A stretch of 64,000 nucleotides of DNA, from positions 4,316,501 to 4,380,500 of the forward strand of contig NZ_CP009122.1 of assembly GCF_000803645.1 (NCBI RefSeq), written 5' to 3'. The notes under the pieces were generated by a model that worked only from the letters and a program-made list of their open reading frames with translations, was not told the DNA's origin and did not search any database. Positions 16,131 through 25,217 of this stretch are shown here, piece by piece (within the stretch, counting starts at the first letter, position 1; each line of letters starts with the position of its first letter). A program made the translations under genes and the position numbers. This stretch comes from Sphingopyxis fribergensis. Its GTDB lineage: Bacteria; Pseudomonadota; Alphaproteobacteria; Sphingomonadales; Sphingomonadaceae.

Positions 16131-17024
16131 ATGCGGTTCGATCTCACCGACCTGCGCCTGTTCCTCGCCGTGGTCGAGGCTGGCAGCATCACCCATGGCG
16201 CGACCGCGGCGAACCTGTCGCTGGCGGCGGCGAGCGAGCGGCTGCGCGACATGGAAGCGGTCGGCGGCGTGAGCCTGCTCGACCGCGGCCGCCGTGGCGT
16301 CACGCCGACGCGCGCGGGGGAAGCGCTGGCGCATCATGCGCGGCTGATCCTCGGCCAGATCGCGCGGATGCAGGGCGATCTGGGCGAACATGCGCTGGGC
16401 CTGCGCGCCACCGTGCGGCTGCTGGCAAACACGGCGGCGATGACCGAGTTCCTGCCCGATCCGCTGGGCGTCTGGCTGGCGGCGCATCCCCGGATCGACG
16501 TGGACCTTCGGGAACGGCAGAGCAGCGAGATCGTCAAGGCGATCGCGGGCGGACTCGCCGACATCGGCATCATCTCCGACGCGGTCGACAGCGGCGGCCT
16601 GACGCTCCGACCCTTCGCGATCGACCGGCTCGTGGTGGTCATGGCGCGAGCCCATCCGCTGGCCGGGACGAAGCGGATCGCCTTTGCGGACATCGTCGAC
16701 CAGGCCCATGTCGGCCTCGCCGCAGGGGCGTTGCAAGACCATGTAGAACAGCAGGCCGAAAATGTCGGACACAAGCTGAAGGTCCGCGCGCGGGTGCGAA
16801 CCTTCGATGGCCTGTGCCGGATGGCCGCGCATGGCGTGGGCGTCGCTGTCATGCCTGAGACGGCGGCGCGGCGATCAAGCCGTTCGATGTCGATCGCGAT
16901 CGCCCGCCTGACCGACGACTGGGCGACGCGCCGGCTTTCGGTCTGCTGTCGATCGGAGCCGGAGCTTCCGGCGCCCGCACGTGATCTGATGGCGCATCTG
17001 GCGGAGACGGGCGTCAGGGGATGA
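16131..17024 (+). CDS. LysR family transcriptional regulator
   Basis: 297 residues. The N-terminal helix-turn-helix (DLRLFLAVVEAGSITHGATAANLSLAAASERLRDME) is followed by GVSLLDRGRRGVTPTRAGEAL and then a periplasmic-binding-type effector domain with GLADIGIISD. It is divergent from the TauE/SafE gene and probably controls it from the 100-bp gap. Its end overlaps the end of the convergent hydrolase gene by 11 bp. Confidence 0.88.
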   Translation: MRFDLTDLRLFLAVVEAGSITHGATAANLSLAAASERLRDMEAVGGVSLLDRGRRGVTPTRAGEALAHHARLILGQIARMQGDLGEHALGLRATVRLLANTAAMTEFLPDPLGVWLAAHPRIDVDLRERQSSEIVKAIAGGLADIGIISDAVDSGGLTLRPFAIDRLVVVMARAHPLAGTKRIAFADIVDQAHVGLAAGALQDHVEQQAENVGHKLKVRARVRTFDGLCRMAAHGVGVAVMPETAARRSSRSMSIAIARLTDDWATRRLSVCCRSEPELPAPARDLMAHLAETGVRG

Positions 17025-17919
17025 CGAGACGCTCCGGTCGCGGGATATCTCCGTCGCGCAGCCAGGTCAGCGTGTCGCGCCAGAAGCCTTCGGCATGATT
17101 CTCGCGGAACAGGTCGAAATGGCCGATCTTCTCCCGGCCATAATCGCGCGGCGAGAGCAGCAGCGCGGCGCGCATGGCGTTGCGGTAACAGGCCAGGGTC
17201 CGGCGCACCGCCGGCAGGGTTCCGATCGGATCGTCGGTCATGGCCACGGCGAGGATGCGCGCTTCGACCGCCGCCATTCGGCGCACCGCCTCCGCGCGCG
17301 CCTCTGGCGGGTGGCTGCGCTCGAAGCGGGGGCCGCGAAACGCCCATTCGAAGGCGACGCCCGCCGGCAGGTCTTCCAGCCATCCGAGGCGCCGTCCGGG
17401 GAAATAGCCGAAGAGCGCCGTCAGGAGCGGCATCGCCACATGCCATTTGAGGAAGAGGGGGAGCCTGTGGCGGGGTGCATAGTCGCCCCACCAGGCATAT
17501 TGCGCGCTCACGGTCAGAATCCGGTCGATCAGCGGCGCGCTTTCGGCCAAACCCGGCAGGAAACCGCCGATGCTGTGGCCGACCACCATGAGCGGCGCAT
17601 CGGTTCGATGTGCGCGCATGAACCGCAAGGCGGCGTCGCAGTCCAGTTTGCCCCAATCGCGCCAGCGATAGCCGCAGCCGCGCAGCCTCGCGGGCCGGGA
17701 AAGGCCAATGCCCCGATAGTCGCAGGTCAGCACCTCGAAGCCATGAGCCGCAAGGAAGCGGGCATAGCGATGATAGAAACGCGCACGCACGCCGGTGGCG
17801 GCATTGATGATCACCGCCCCGATCGGCCGATCGGCCGAGGCCATCCAGATATGGCCGTGCAGCGTCACGCCGTCGCGGCACAGGATGTCGACAGGGTGTC
17901 CGTCTTCGTCGCGGGTCAT
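17014..17919 (-). CDS. Alpha/beta hydrolase
   Basis: 301 residues. The nucleophile elbow GHSIGG lies near residue 117, preceded by an oxyanion-strand segment (CDYRGIGLSRPARL), and the late His is in KIGHFDLFRENH. The layout fits serine-hydrolase lipase- or esterase-like proteins of the COG4757 kind. No signal peptide, so it is cytoplasmic. A TetR gene is divergently transcribed 61 bp away and likely regulates it. Substrate unknown. Confidence 0.8.
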   Translation of the reverse strand: MTRDEDGHPVDILCRDGVTLHGHIWMASADRPIGAVIINAATGVRARFYHRYARFLAAHGFEVLTCDYRGIGLSRPARLRGCGYRWRDWGKLDCDAALRFMRAHRTDAPLMVVGHSIGGFLPGLAESAPLIDRILTVSAQYAWWGDYAPRHRLPLFLKWHVAMPLLTALFGYFPGRRLGWLEDLPAGVAFEWAFRGPRFERSHPPEARAEAVRRMAAVEARILAVAMTDDPIGTLPAVRRTLACYRNAMRAALLLSPRDYGREKIGHFDLFRENHAEGFWRDTLTWLRDGDIPRPERLVIP

Positions 17920-17950
17920 GCTCGCGTGATAGGCGGGCGATCATCTTGTG

Positions 17951-17970
17951 TATATTCACTGGTCGGTATA
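17951..17970. promoter_or_regulatory. Candidate TetR operator between hydrolase and regulator genes
   Basis: An imperfect dyad (TATA-flanked, core ACTGGTCGGT) lies midway between the two divergent start codons, where a TetR repressor would act on both genes. The symmetry is partial, so this is a weak call. Confidence 0.35.
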
Positions 17971-17980
17971 CCTAGCCCGG

Positions 17981-18562
17981 ATGAGCAAGGCCTCCACCCG
18001 CGACCGCATCATCGAGGCCGCCGGAAAGCTGTTCCACGCCGAGGGAATCCGCGCCGTCAGCGTCGACGCCGTGGCCGAAAAGGCGGGCCTCACCAAGCGG
18101 ACGCTCTATTATCATTTTCGCAGCAAGGACGATCTGATCGCGGCCTATCTTGAAACCCGCGACCAGCCCAATCTGGCGCTGTTCCAGCGCTGGTTCGGTG
18201 AGGCCGAAGGGGACGTCGCCGACAAGGTCCGGGCGATCTTCACCAATCTCGCGGCGTCCGCGCGGCACCCGAAATGGAAAGGCTGCGGGTTCTTGCGCAC
18301 CTCCGTGGAACTGGTGACGATGCCGGGTCATCCGGCGATGGTGATCGGCCGGGCGCACAAGAAGCGGGTGGAAGACTGGCTGGGCTCGGTGTTCGCCGAC
18401 GCCGGCTTTGGCGCGGGGGCGGGCGAGTTGGCACGGCAGGTCATCCTGCTGCTCGACGGCGCGTTCGCCGTCGTCCTTCTTCATCGCGATCCAGGCTACA
18501 TGGAATCGGCGGGCGACGCCGCAGCGCTTCTGATCAGGGCGACGTCTGTGAGCGACGGCTAA
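17981..18562 (+). CDS. TetR/AcrR family transcriptional regulator
   Basis: 193 residues from the ATG giving MSKASTRD. The DNA-binding domain is typical: RDRIIEAAGKLFHAEGIRAVSVDAVAEKAGLTKRTLYYHF. The C-terminal part is the usual helical ligand domain. It is divergent from the alpha/beta hydrolase and probably represses it. It is the last gene before the right island end. Confidence 0.88.
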   Translation: MSKASTRDRIIEAAGKLFHAEGIRAVSVDAVAEKAGLTKRTLYYHFRSKDDLIAAYLETRDQPNLALFQRWFGEAEGDVADKVRAIFTNLAASARHPKWKGCGFLRTSVELVTMPGHPAMVIGRAHKKRVEDWLGSVFADAGFGAGAGELARQVILLLDGAFAVVLLHRDPGYMESAGDAAALLIRATSVSDG

Positions 18563-18579
18563 ACACCCCTCATATCGGG

Positions 18580-18612
18580 CGCTCGCGCTCGATTCCGGCT
18601 CGAGCGCGAGCG
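18580..18612 (+). terminator. Long GC hairpin after TetR gene
   Basis: A perfect 13-bp inverted repeat (CGCTCGCGCTCGA and its complement) with a 7-base loop, 17 bp after the TetR stop codon. Only a short T run follows, so termination is plausible but not certain. Confidence 0.45.
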
Positions 18613-18872
18613 TTTCAGGCAAGGCATCTGAGCAGCAGCGAGCGCTAGCCTGTTGGCCAATTGGCCGCCCACAGCCTCCGTTTGAAGCCCGGAACCTCCT
18701 CTGAGCCCCGGCCCTGGGATGCAATAGGTCCCGCTTGAGAATCGCCTGCGTGGTTACATATTGAAATCAAAGGAACTTCTGGAAAATCGCTGCTTCCGTG
18801 GCTGCTTCCGTGAGGGAAACTGGAGAAAATCCCGTGCGTCGGAACCCTCCCTAAGCCGCTGATTTTGTTGGA
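18613..18872. other. Non-coding right end of the island
   Basis: About 260 bases without a gene between the hairpin and the attachment core. It contains a GGCCAATTGGCC palindrome near 18655 and the arm-like repeats at 18789-18816. Nothing else is recognised. Confidence 0.35.
18789..18816. repeat. Paired TGCTTCCG arm-like repeat, left of core 2
   Basis: Two tandem TGCTTCCGTGR units, 56 bp left of the second attachment core. The match to 3113-3140 is about 24 of 28 positions and the spacing to the core is nearly the same. Likely integrase arm sites at the right end of the island. Confidence 0.5.
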
Positions 18873-18925
18873 GAAATTTGGCGCACTCGACAGGATTCGA
18901 ACCTGTGGCCTCCGCCTTCGGAGGG
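18873..18925 (-). repeat. Attachment-site repeat within intact tRNA-Arg
   Basis: The second copy of the 53-bp direct repeat (first at 3196-3248), covering the anticodon loop to just past the 3' end of the tRNA gene. Together the two copies delimit the island 3249-18872. Confidence 0.85.
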
Positions 18926-18955
18926 CGGCGCTCTATCCAGCTGAGCTACGAGTGC
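18879..18955 (-). tRNA. tRNA-Arg(CCG)
   Basis: Complete cloverleaf on the minus strand: acceptor GCACTCG pairs with CGAGTGC, D stem GCTC/GAGC, anticodon stem CCGCC/GGCGG with loop CTCCGAA (anticodon CCG), T arm ACAGG-TTCGAAT-CCTGT, discriminator G and encoded CCA. It reads codon CGG. The gene is the target and boundary of the genomic island on its 3' side. Confidence 0.95.
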
Positions 18956-19001
18956 ATCCCGACCCCCGTAGTGGAGGGGTCCAAAATCGTCAATCTATCG
19001 A

Positions 19002-19025
19002 CTGCTTCCGTGGTGCTTCCGTGAG
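19002..19025. repeat. Paired TGCTTCCG arm-like repeat, left of orphan tRNA half
   Basis: Two tandem TGCTTCCGTG units between the intact tRNA-Arg and the orphan 5' half. They match the pair beside the integrase (3376-3399) at about 20 of 24 positions. They suggest that a further attachment junction once lay here. Confidence 0.45.
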
Positions 19026-19124
19026 GCTTTTGCCTCGAAAATCCGCTTCCGCAATGTTTAATCTAAAGCCTTGTTTCTTCACTCCATTTTCGACCCGAGC
19101 GACCTCCGAGAACAGCTTGACTTT

Positions 19125-19167
<43 letters not shown>

Positions 19168-19265
19168 TGATAGAGCGCGGCTCCTAGCAAGCCCGCGCCG
19201 CGCCAGCAATGGCCTATCGACGATAGCGTAGCGATGTGCGAAGCGGCAGGGCACAGGGAGCCGAC

Positions 19266-20327
19266 GTGAAACCAATCGAACAGTCTTGGCCGATGGCCGC
19301 CGATCTTTACGGCGAGATGCAGCTCGAGGCGAATCCGCCCGCGCGGCGCCGCTGGCGCGACTATCTTCCCGGCATCCTCGTCACCGCCATCGCCGCGCTC
19401 GCCGCCGCGTGGCTCGCCGACCATTATGCCGCGCCGCTGGTGCTGATGGGGTTGCTGATCGGCCTCGCGATGAGTTTCCTGTCGCAAGACAAGCGGACCC
19501 ACGCCGGACTTGACCTGATGTCGCAGACCGCGCTGCGCATCGGGATCGTCCTCGTCGGCGCGCGGATCACCGCCGAACAGCTCATCGAACTCGGGCCGCT
19601 GCCCTTCGCACTGCTTGTCGTCATCATGCTCGCGGTCATTCTGGTGACCGTCGCCAGCGCGCGACTGTTCGCGCAGGACCGCCATGCCGCGCTGCTCGCG
19701 GGTGGCGCGACGGCGATTTGCGGCGCGTCGGCGGCGCTCGCGCTGTATTCGCTGATCGGCGACAAGCGCGTCGACCAAGCGCGTTTCACGCTGACGCTGG
19801 TCGGCATCACCGTCGCGAGCGCGCTCGCGATGACGCTTTACCCCCTGCTCGCTGCCGAGCTTGGGCTGACCGACGCGCAGGCGGGATTCCTGATCGGCGC
19901 GTCGATCCATGACGTCGCGCAGGCGATCGGCGGCGGCTTTTCCTTCTCGCAGCCGGCGGGCGAGGTCGCGACGATCGTCAAGCTGACGCGCGTCGCGTTG
20001 CTCGCCCCGATGTTGATGCTCGTCGCGCTCTTGCTCGGCCGCAGCGGCGAGGCGGGCGGCAAGACACGCATTCCGCTGCGCCTGCCCTGGTTCATCCTCG
20101 GTTTCCTCGCGGTCGCGGCGCTCAATTCGCTGATCGCGATCCCCAAGATCGCTCAGGATGCGGCGGCGACGGGCGCACAGGCGCTGCTGCTGCTGGCGAT
20201 CGTCGCCACCGCGATGAAAGCGCGGCTGCATCTGCTCATCGATCAGGGATGGCGCAGTTTCGCGCCGATCATCGTCGCGACGCTGACCAGCTTCCTGCTC
20301 TCGCTCGTCGCCGCGCTCAGCCTGTGA
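19266..20327 (+). CDS. YeiH family putative sulfate/anion exporter
   Basis: About 353 residues with ten or so membrane segments. Landmarks are TALRIGIVLVGARIT, the AICGASAALAL turn and GASIHDVAQAIGGGFSFS; the last two are typical of the YeiH/UPF0324 family (Cons_hypoth698). Family members are proposed exporters of sulfate or related anions. I choose the GTG start because GGGA precedes it; GTG 19236 and ATG 19293 are alternatives. It is the first backbone gene after the tRNA locus. Confidence 0.85.
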   Translation: MKPIEQSWPMAADLYGEMQLEANPPARRRWRDYLPGILVTAIAALAAAWLADHYAAPLVLMGLLIGLAMSFLSQDKRTHAGLDLMSQTALRIGIVLVGARITAEQLIELGPLPFALLVVIMLAVILVTVASARLFAQDRHAALLAGGATAICGASAALALYSLIGDKRVDQARFTLTLVGITVASALAMTLYPLLAAELGLTDAQAGFLIGASIHDVAQAIGGGFSFSQPAGEVATIVKLTRVALLAPMLMLVALLLGRSGEAGGKTRIPLRLPWFILGFLAVAALNSLIAIPKIAQDAAATGAQALLLLAIVATAMKARLHLLIDQGWRSFAPIIVATLTSFLLSLVAALSL

Positions 20328-20358
20328 CGCCGTGACGTCACTTTAACGCTTTAGAATT

Positions 20359-21120
20359 TCAGCCCTTCGGCAGCGCCCAGCTAACGGTCAGCTGCGTCGC
20401 GCGGCGCGGAATATCGAGCTTCGCTTCGCTGAAATTGACCTTTTCATTGGGCGGCAGCATCCGCACCGGCGGCTTGATCGTCCAGCTATAGACGATCGTC
20501 CCCTGCGCATCGCGCAGCTCGGCGAGGATCGGCGGCACGCGCTGTTCGCGGTCGGTCGGGTTGATAATCACCCCCGACGCAGCGAAATAGATCGTCCCGT
20601 CGGCGAGTTCGCGATGATCCTGGTTCGGCGGCAGTTCGATGACGAGGTCGGGCTCGTCGACCCCGCCCGGCAGGCCCAAGCCCTGCGCCCAGCTCGGCAG
20701 GCCGAAATACATGAGGCCCCCGGTGGCGGCGAGCATCACCACCGCAGCGCCCGCCGCGATGATCGTCCAGCGCTTTGCGGGGTTGCGCCGCGGACGGCGG
20801 AACGGCAACGGCGCATCGTCGATCACGGGCGCGGGGCGCGGCGCCGGTTCGGTCGCAAAGCGCGGCGGAGCCGGTCCGGTCGCTGGCCCGGGTTCGGGAT
20901 AATCGGAATAGGTCGCGGCCGGCCTTTGTGACGCTTCGGGAGCGGGAGCAGATGCGGCAACCGGTTCGGGCGCGCTCGGCGCGGTTACAGCCGCCGCGGC
21001 GTTCGGCTCCTGGAACCAGCTATGGCGGCAATTGGCGCATCGCACAGTTCGGCCCGTGGGCCCGATCGCCGTATCGGGCACAACATAACGCGTATGACAG
21101 GACGGGCAGGCAAGGATCAT
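20359..21120 (-). CDS. MJ0042-type zinc-ribbon membrane protein
   Basis: 253 residues. The N-terminal [31 protein letters not shown] is a two-CxxC zinc ribbon of the MJ0042 family. A Pro/Ala-rich linker follows, then one membrane segment ([26 protein letters not shown], near residue 130), and a periplasmic domain ending in WALPKG, similar to DUF3426. In alphaproteobacteria such genes commonly lie beside ftsEX, as here, divergently. Function unknown; a role in envelope or division regulation is a guess from position. Confidence 0.75.
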   Translation of the reverse strand: MILACPSCHTRYVVPDTAIGPTGRTVRCANCRHSWFQEPNAAAAVTAPSAPEPVAASAPAPEASQRPAATYSDYPEPGPATGPAPPRFATEPAPRPAPVIDDAPLPFRRPRRNPAKRWTIIAAGAAVVMLAATGGLMYFGLPSWAQGLGLPGGVDEPDLVIELPPNQDHRELADGTIYFAASGVIINPTDREQRVPPILAELRDAQGTIVYSWTIKPPVRMLPPNEKVNFSEAKLDIPRRATQLTVSWALPKG

Positions 21121-21278
21121 CGCCCCCTCTAAACACGCCGATTCGCGCGTTGCAAGCGCCGTGTGGCTACTCGCGTCTTGTCCTCTGTGGATAGCCGTGC
21201 GAGATGCTGGCTGATGAGCCGACCGGCGCCCCTGTTCCTCGACCCGACGCAGGCGCGAGACCGCGTGCCGGTGACGCC

Positions 21279-22010
21279 ATGACGGATAGCGCTCCTGCGC
21301 GGCCCGGCGGCGCGATGGTCGAATTCGATGGCGTTGGCCTTCGCTATGGCCCCGATGCCGAGGTTTTAAGCGATGTCAGCTTCAATCTCCAGCCGGGAAG
21401 CTTCTATTTCCTCACCGGTCCATCGGGCGCGGGAAAGACCTCGCTGCTCAAGATGCTGTACCTCGCGCAGCGGCCAAGCCGCGGTATCGTGCGCCTGTTC
21501 GGCGAGGATCTGGTCGCGATGCCGCGCCAACGCCTGCCCGGCTTTCGCCGCCGCATCGGCGTCGTGTTTCAGGATTTCCGCCTGATCCCGCATCTGTCGG
21601 CGCGGGACAATATCGCGCTGCCGCTGCGCATCGCGGGGGTCAGCGAGGAGGATCTGTCGGGTCCAGTCGGCGAAATGCTGAGCTGGATCGGACTCGGCGA
21701 CCGTGCCGAGTCGCGGCCCGCGACACTGTCGGGCGGCGAGCAGCAGCGCGTCGCGATCGCGCGCGCGGTGATTGCACGCCCGCAACTGCTCGTCGCCGAC
21801 GAGCCGACGGGCAACGTCGATCCCGAAATGGCGATGCGCCTGCTCGGCCTGTTCGAGGCGCTGAACCGCCTCGGCACCACCGTCGTCGTCGCGACGCATG
21901 ATATCCACCTGATCAGCCGCATCGAAAATGCGCAGATGATGCGGCTCGAGAAAGGACGGCTTGCCGACCCCACCGGCGCGCTGCGCTACCCCCCGGCGAA
22001 CCGGGCCTGA
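21279..22010 (+). CDS. ftsE: Cell division ATP-binding protein FtsE
   Basis: ABC ATPase of about 243 residues with Walker [10 protein letters not shown], signature [14 protein letters not shown], Walker [11 protein letters not shown] and the H-loop THD. The text [25 protein letters not shown] is characteristic of FtsE. With FtsX it forms the inner-membrane complex that activates peptidoglycan hydrolases during division. ftsX starts two bases after its stop codon. Confidence 0.93.
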   Translation: MTDSAPARPGGAMVEFDGVGLRYGPDAEVLSDVSFNLQPGSFYFLTGPSGAGKTSLLKMLYLAQRPSRGIVRLFGEDLVAMPRQRLPGFRRRIGVVFQDFRLIPHLSARDNIALPLRIAGVSEEDLSGPVGEMLSWIGLGDRAESRPATLSGGEQQRVAIARAVIARPQLLVADEPTGNVDPEMAMRLLGLFEALNRLGTTVVVATHDIHLISRIENAQMMRLEKGRLADPTGALRYPPANRA

Positions 22011-22012
22011 CG

Positions 22013-22930
22013 ATGATCATCCCGCGCGTTCCCGTCCAGCATCGCCGCCTGCTTCCCGACCGACGCCTGTCGGGACCGACGCCGTGGGTGATCGCGATCC
22101 TGATGATGCTGACCTTGCTCGCCGCCGCCGCCGGGTTCGGGCTCGCGCGGTCGGCGAATGCGATCGGCGCCGCGATCGCCGGGCGCGTGACGGTGCAGAT
22201 CGTCACCGCGAACCCGGTAACGCGCGCCGAACAGGCCACCGCGCTCCGCCGCGCCGCCGCCGCGCAGCCCTTCGTGCTCTCGGCGCGCGCCGTCGAACAG
22301 GAAGAGCTGCAGGCGACGCTTGGCCAATGGTTCGGCAGCGAAGCGAACAGCGAGGGGGGCGACGATCCGGTGCTGAAATCGCTCCCGCTACCCGCGCTCG
22401 TCGACATCGACTTCGTCGGCGAGGACCGCACGGGCCATATGCGCCAGCTAAAAGCGCTGGTGGCGCGCGAGGCGCCCGGCGCGCGGGTCATTCCCCACGC
22501 CGAATGGCTCGGCCCCGTCGCGCGGCTGATCCGCTCGCTCGCGTGGATCGCCGGCGGCATGGTGCTGCTGATGACGCTCGCCAGCGCGGCGGTGGTGATC
22601 ATGACCGCGCGCGCCGCGCTCGCGACGCATTTTCCGACGATCGAGATGCTCCACATGATCGGTGCGACCGATCGCCAGATTACGCGCTTGTTCCAGCGCC
22701 GCATCGCGATCGACACGGCTTATGGCATCGCGCTCGGGACGGTCGTCGCCGCAGCGATCCTCCTCTTGATCGGCTGGCAATGGTCGGGTGTCACATCGGG
22801 ACTGGCCGCGACCGCTTCCTTCGGCCCGGCGGGCTGGGCGCTCTTGCTGGCGCTCCCGCTATTGGCTATCGCGCTCGCAGCCCTGACCGCGCGCCAGACC
22901 TTGCTCGCGGCGCTCAAGAAGATTCTATGA
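22013..22930 (+). CDS. ftsX: Cell division protein FtsX
   Basis: 305 residues with the FtsX layout: one N-terminal membrane segment (residues ~25-45), a periplasmic domain and three C-terminal membrane segments. The cytoplasmic MIGATDRQITRLFQRRIAIDTAYGIALG segment is typical. It works with FtsE to couple ATP hydrolysis to cell-wall hydrolase activation at the septum. Its stop overlaps the next start codon as ATGA. Confidence 0.92.
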   Translation: MIIPRVPVQHRRLLPDRRLSGPTPWVIAILMMLTLLAAAAGFGLARSANAIGAAIAGRVTVQIVTANPVTRAEQATALRRAAAAQPFVLSARAVEQEELQATLGQWFGSEANSEGGDDPVLKSLPLPALVDIDFVGEDRTGHMRQLKALVAREAPGARVIPHAEWLGPVARLIRSLAWIAGGMVLLMTLASAAVVIMTARAALATHFPTIEMLHMIGATDRQITRLFQRRIAIDTAYGIALGTVVAAAILLLIGWQWSGVTSGLAATASFGPAGWALLLALPLLAIALAALTARQTLLAALKKIL

Positions 22931-23457
22931 TCAAGCGCCTGATTTCCCTGATGTTCCTGGCCTGGGTGCTTGGTTTCGCGTGGTTCGCGCTGCTGCTGCC
23001 GCTGCCTGCGCCTGCGCAGAAGACCGATGCGATCGTCGTGCTCACCGGCGGGCCGGGGCGCATCGACCGCGCGCTCGAACGGCTCGAGGCGGGCGATGCC
23101 AAGCGCCTATTGATCAGCGGCGTCGCGCGCGAGGTGAAGCCGCGCGAGCTCGCGGTGACGTACAAGCGCCCGATGAAATTGTTCGACTGCTGCATCGCGC
23201 TGGGGTTCGAGGCCGAGGATACGCGCTCGAACGCGACCGAGGTCGCGACCTGGGTCGAGCGCCGCAAATATAAGAGCATCCGGCTGATCACCACCGACTG
23301 GCATATGCGCCGCGCCGAATATGAAATCGGCCGCGCGGTCGGCGACAAGGTAACGATCCTGCCCGACGCCGTGCGCAGCCAGCCCAATTTCGCGACTTTG
23401 TTCCGCGAATATCACAAATATCTGGCGGGATTGGCGGGCGGGCTGCTCGGCCTGTGA
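22927..23457 (+). CDS. YdcF/ElyC family DUF218 protein
   Basis: 176 residues: one N-terminal membrane anchor, then the DUF218 core with DAIVVLTGGPGRIDRALERLEAGDAKRLLISG, SNATEVATWV and LITTDWHMRRAEYE. ElyC and SanA relatives act on envelope integrity, possibly on polyprenyl carriers. The gene overlaps ftsX by four bases and plsC by four, so it is part of the ftsEX operon. Confidence 0.85.
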   Translation: MIKRLISLMFLAWVLGFAWFALLLPLPAPAQKTDAIVVLTGGPGRIDRALERLEAGDAKRLLISGVAREVKPRELAVTYKRPMKLFDCCIALGFEAEDTRSNATEVATWVERRKYKSIRLITTDWHMRRAEYEIGRAVGDKVTILPDAVRSQPNFATLFREYHKYLAGLAGGLLGL

Positions 23458-24176
23458 GTTATACGGTTGCCCTGTTCCGCTCGATCCTGTTCTGGATCGC
23501 CTTTTTCGTGATGAGCAGCATTTCGTCGATCGGCGGGGTGATCGCGCTGCCGATCTCGCACCGCGGCACGATCTTTTTCGTGCGGATATGGGCGCAGGCG
23601 CATCGGATCTTCTGCCGTTTCCTGCTCGGCCAGACGATCGTCGTCGAGGGCGAGATGCCCGACATCCCGGTGCTCTATGTCTTCAAGCATGAATCGGCGT
23701 TCGAAACGGTCGAGCAGCCCATGCTGTTCAAACACCCCGCAGTGTTCGCGAAAGAAGAGCTGTTCTCGATTCCCGTCTGGGGTCAGGCGGCGCGCTTCTA
23801 TGGCCTGATCCCGGTCGACCGCGACGGCGGCGGCAAGGCGATGCGCGCGATGCTCGGCGCCGCGAAGGCTGCGCTTGCCGCCGGGCGCCCGCTGGTGCTG
23901 TTCGCCGAGGGAACGCGCGTTCCGCACGGCGAAGCGCCGCAACTTCGACCCGGTTTTGCCGGCATGTACCGCCTGCTGGGTATTCCCGTGATCCCCGTCG
24001 CGGTGAACAGCGGCCTTGCCTTTCCGCCGCGCCGCTGGGTCAAATGGCCGGGGACGATCACCTACCGGATCGGCGAGACGATCCCAGCCGGCCTGCCGCG
24101 CGAAGAGGCCGAAGCACGCGTGCGCGTCGCGATCAATGCGCTGAACCCGCCTGAGGCGTTGCTGGAATCTAATTGA
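23454..24176 (+). CDS. plsC: 1-acyl-sn-glycerol-3-phosphate acyltransferase
   Basis: 240 residues from a GTG start that overlaps the previous stop codon. N-terminal membrane segment; the catalytic motif reads KHESAFE (HX4E in place of the textbook HX4D, a variant seen in many proteobacterial members). The glycerol-phosphate motif is FAEGTR and a later VIPVAVNSG is present. It makes phosphatidic acid in the inner membrane. Last gene of the ftsE-ftsX-ydcF-plsC operon. Confidence 0.9.
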   Translation: MSYTVALFRSILFWIAFFVMSSISSIGGVIALPISHRGTIFFVRIWAQAHRIFCRFLLGQTIVVEGEMPDIPVLYVFKHESAFETVEQPMLFKHPAVFAKEELFSIPVWGQAARFYGLIPVDRDGGGKAMRAMLGAAKAALAAGRPLVLFAEGTRVPHGEAPQLRPGFAGMYRLLGIPVIPVAVNSGLAFPPRRWVKWPGTITYRIGETIPAGLPREEAEARVRVAINALNPPEALLESN

Positions 24177-24305
24177 TCCTCCCTGTCGCGTAGCGATGGG
24201 GAGGGGGACCGCCCGCAAAGCGGGTGGTGGAGGGGCCGTCGCGTCCCAGCCCCTCCGTCAGCGCTTCGCGCTGCTACCTCCCCGTGGCTTCGCCACAGGG
24301 AGGAT
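24176..24305. repeat. Palindromic repeat element, long form
   Basis: Bounded by the inverted pair ATCCTCCCTGT and ACAGGGAGGAT with further nested hairpins (GACCGCCCGC...GCGGGTGGT; CCTCC...GGAGG). Short relatives with the same ends lie at 28119-28148 and 42478-42508. It sits between convergent genes and may end transcription from both sides. Confidence 0.65.
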
Positions 24306-24314
24306 TTGATATAG

Positions 24315-25217
24315 CTAATGCTTCCGCCCGAAATCGGGCGCCGCATCATCCTGCCCCTGTTCGATAATCGACCGCCGGATCGCGCGCGTGCGCGTGAACC
24401 AGTCCTCGAGCTTGTCGGCATCGCCGCGGCGGATCGCCTGCTGGAGCACCGTCAGATCTTCGTTAAACCGCTGCAAGGTCGCGAGCACCGCATCCTTGTT
24501 GGCGAGGAACACGTCGCGCCACATCACCGGATCGCTCGCCGCGATGCGCGTGAAATCGCGGAAACCGCCCGCCGAATATTTGATCACTTCGCTCTCGGTG
24601 ACCTCTTCGAGTTCGCTCGCGGTGCCGACGATCGTGTAAGCGATGAGGTGCGGCAAATGGCTTGTCACCGCGAGCACCATGTCGTGATGCGCGGCGCCCA
24701 TGATATCGACCTTGGCGCCGAGCGCCTGCCAGAAGCCGATCAATGCCGTCACGGCGTCTTCGGGCGCACCGGCGGCCGGGGTGACGATGCACCAGCGCCC
24801 TTCGAAAAGCGTCGAAAAACCCGCGGCCGGGCCGCTATTCTCGGTCCCTGCCACCGGATGCGCGGGGATGACGACATGATCGGGCAGCGCCTTTGCCAGC
24901 GCGTCGGCGACACCCGCCTTCGACGACCCGACATCCGAAATGATCGCCGCTGGCTTCAGCCCCGGTCCGATCGCGACGGCCGCATCGGCCATCCGGCCGA
25001 CCGGCACCGCGAGAATGACGAGGTCGGCATCGGCCACCGTAGCGACCGGATCACCGGCAATCGTATCGCAAAGACCAAGTTCGCCCGCGATGCCCCGCAC
25101 CTCGGCGCTGGCGTCATGGCCGGTGACCGTCACCTGCGGCAAGCGTTCCTTGATCGCGCGCGCGATCGACGAGCCGATCAGGCCCAATCCGATAATTGCG
25201 ACGCGCGCGAATGCCAT
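24315..25217 (-). CDS. tyrA: Prephenate/arogenate dehydrogenase
   Basis: 300 residues. The NAD-binding motif IIGLGLIGSS opens the protein, and PAHPVAGTENSGP plus TSHLPHLIAYTI are TyrA landmarks. It oxidises prephenate or arogenate toward tyrosine. It follows hisC with a one-base overlap (TGATG); the hisC-tyrA order is common in alphaproteobacteria, where the HisC-like enzyme also transaminates aromatic intermediates. Confidence 0.92.
   Translation of the reverse strand: MAFARVAIIGLGLIGSSIARAIKERLPQVTVTGHDASAEVRGIAGELGLCDTIAGDPVATVADADLVILAVPVGRMADAAVAIGPGLKPAAIISDVGSSKAGVADALAKALPDHVVIPAHPVAGTENSGPAAGFSTLFEGRWCIVTPAAGAPEDAVTALIGFWQALGAKVDIMGAAHHDMVLAVTSHLPHLIAYTIVGTASELEEVTESEVIKYSAGGFRDFTRIAASDPVMWRDVFLANKDAVLATLQRFNEDLTVLQQAIRRGDADKLEDWFTRTRAIRRSIIEQGQDDAAPDFGRKH

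Noticed and set aside
18613..18780. GGCCAATTGGCC palindrome as a regulatory site
   Set aside because: It is a lone 12-bp palindrome far from any start codon.
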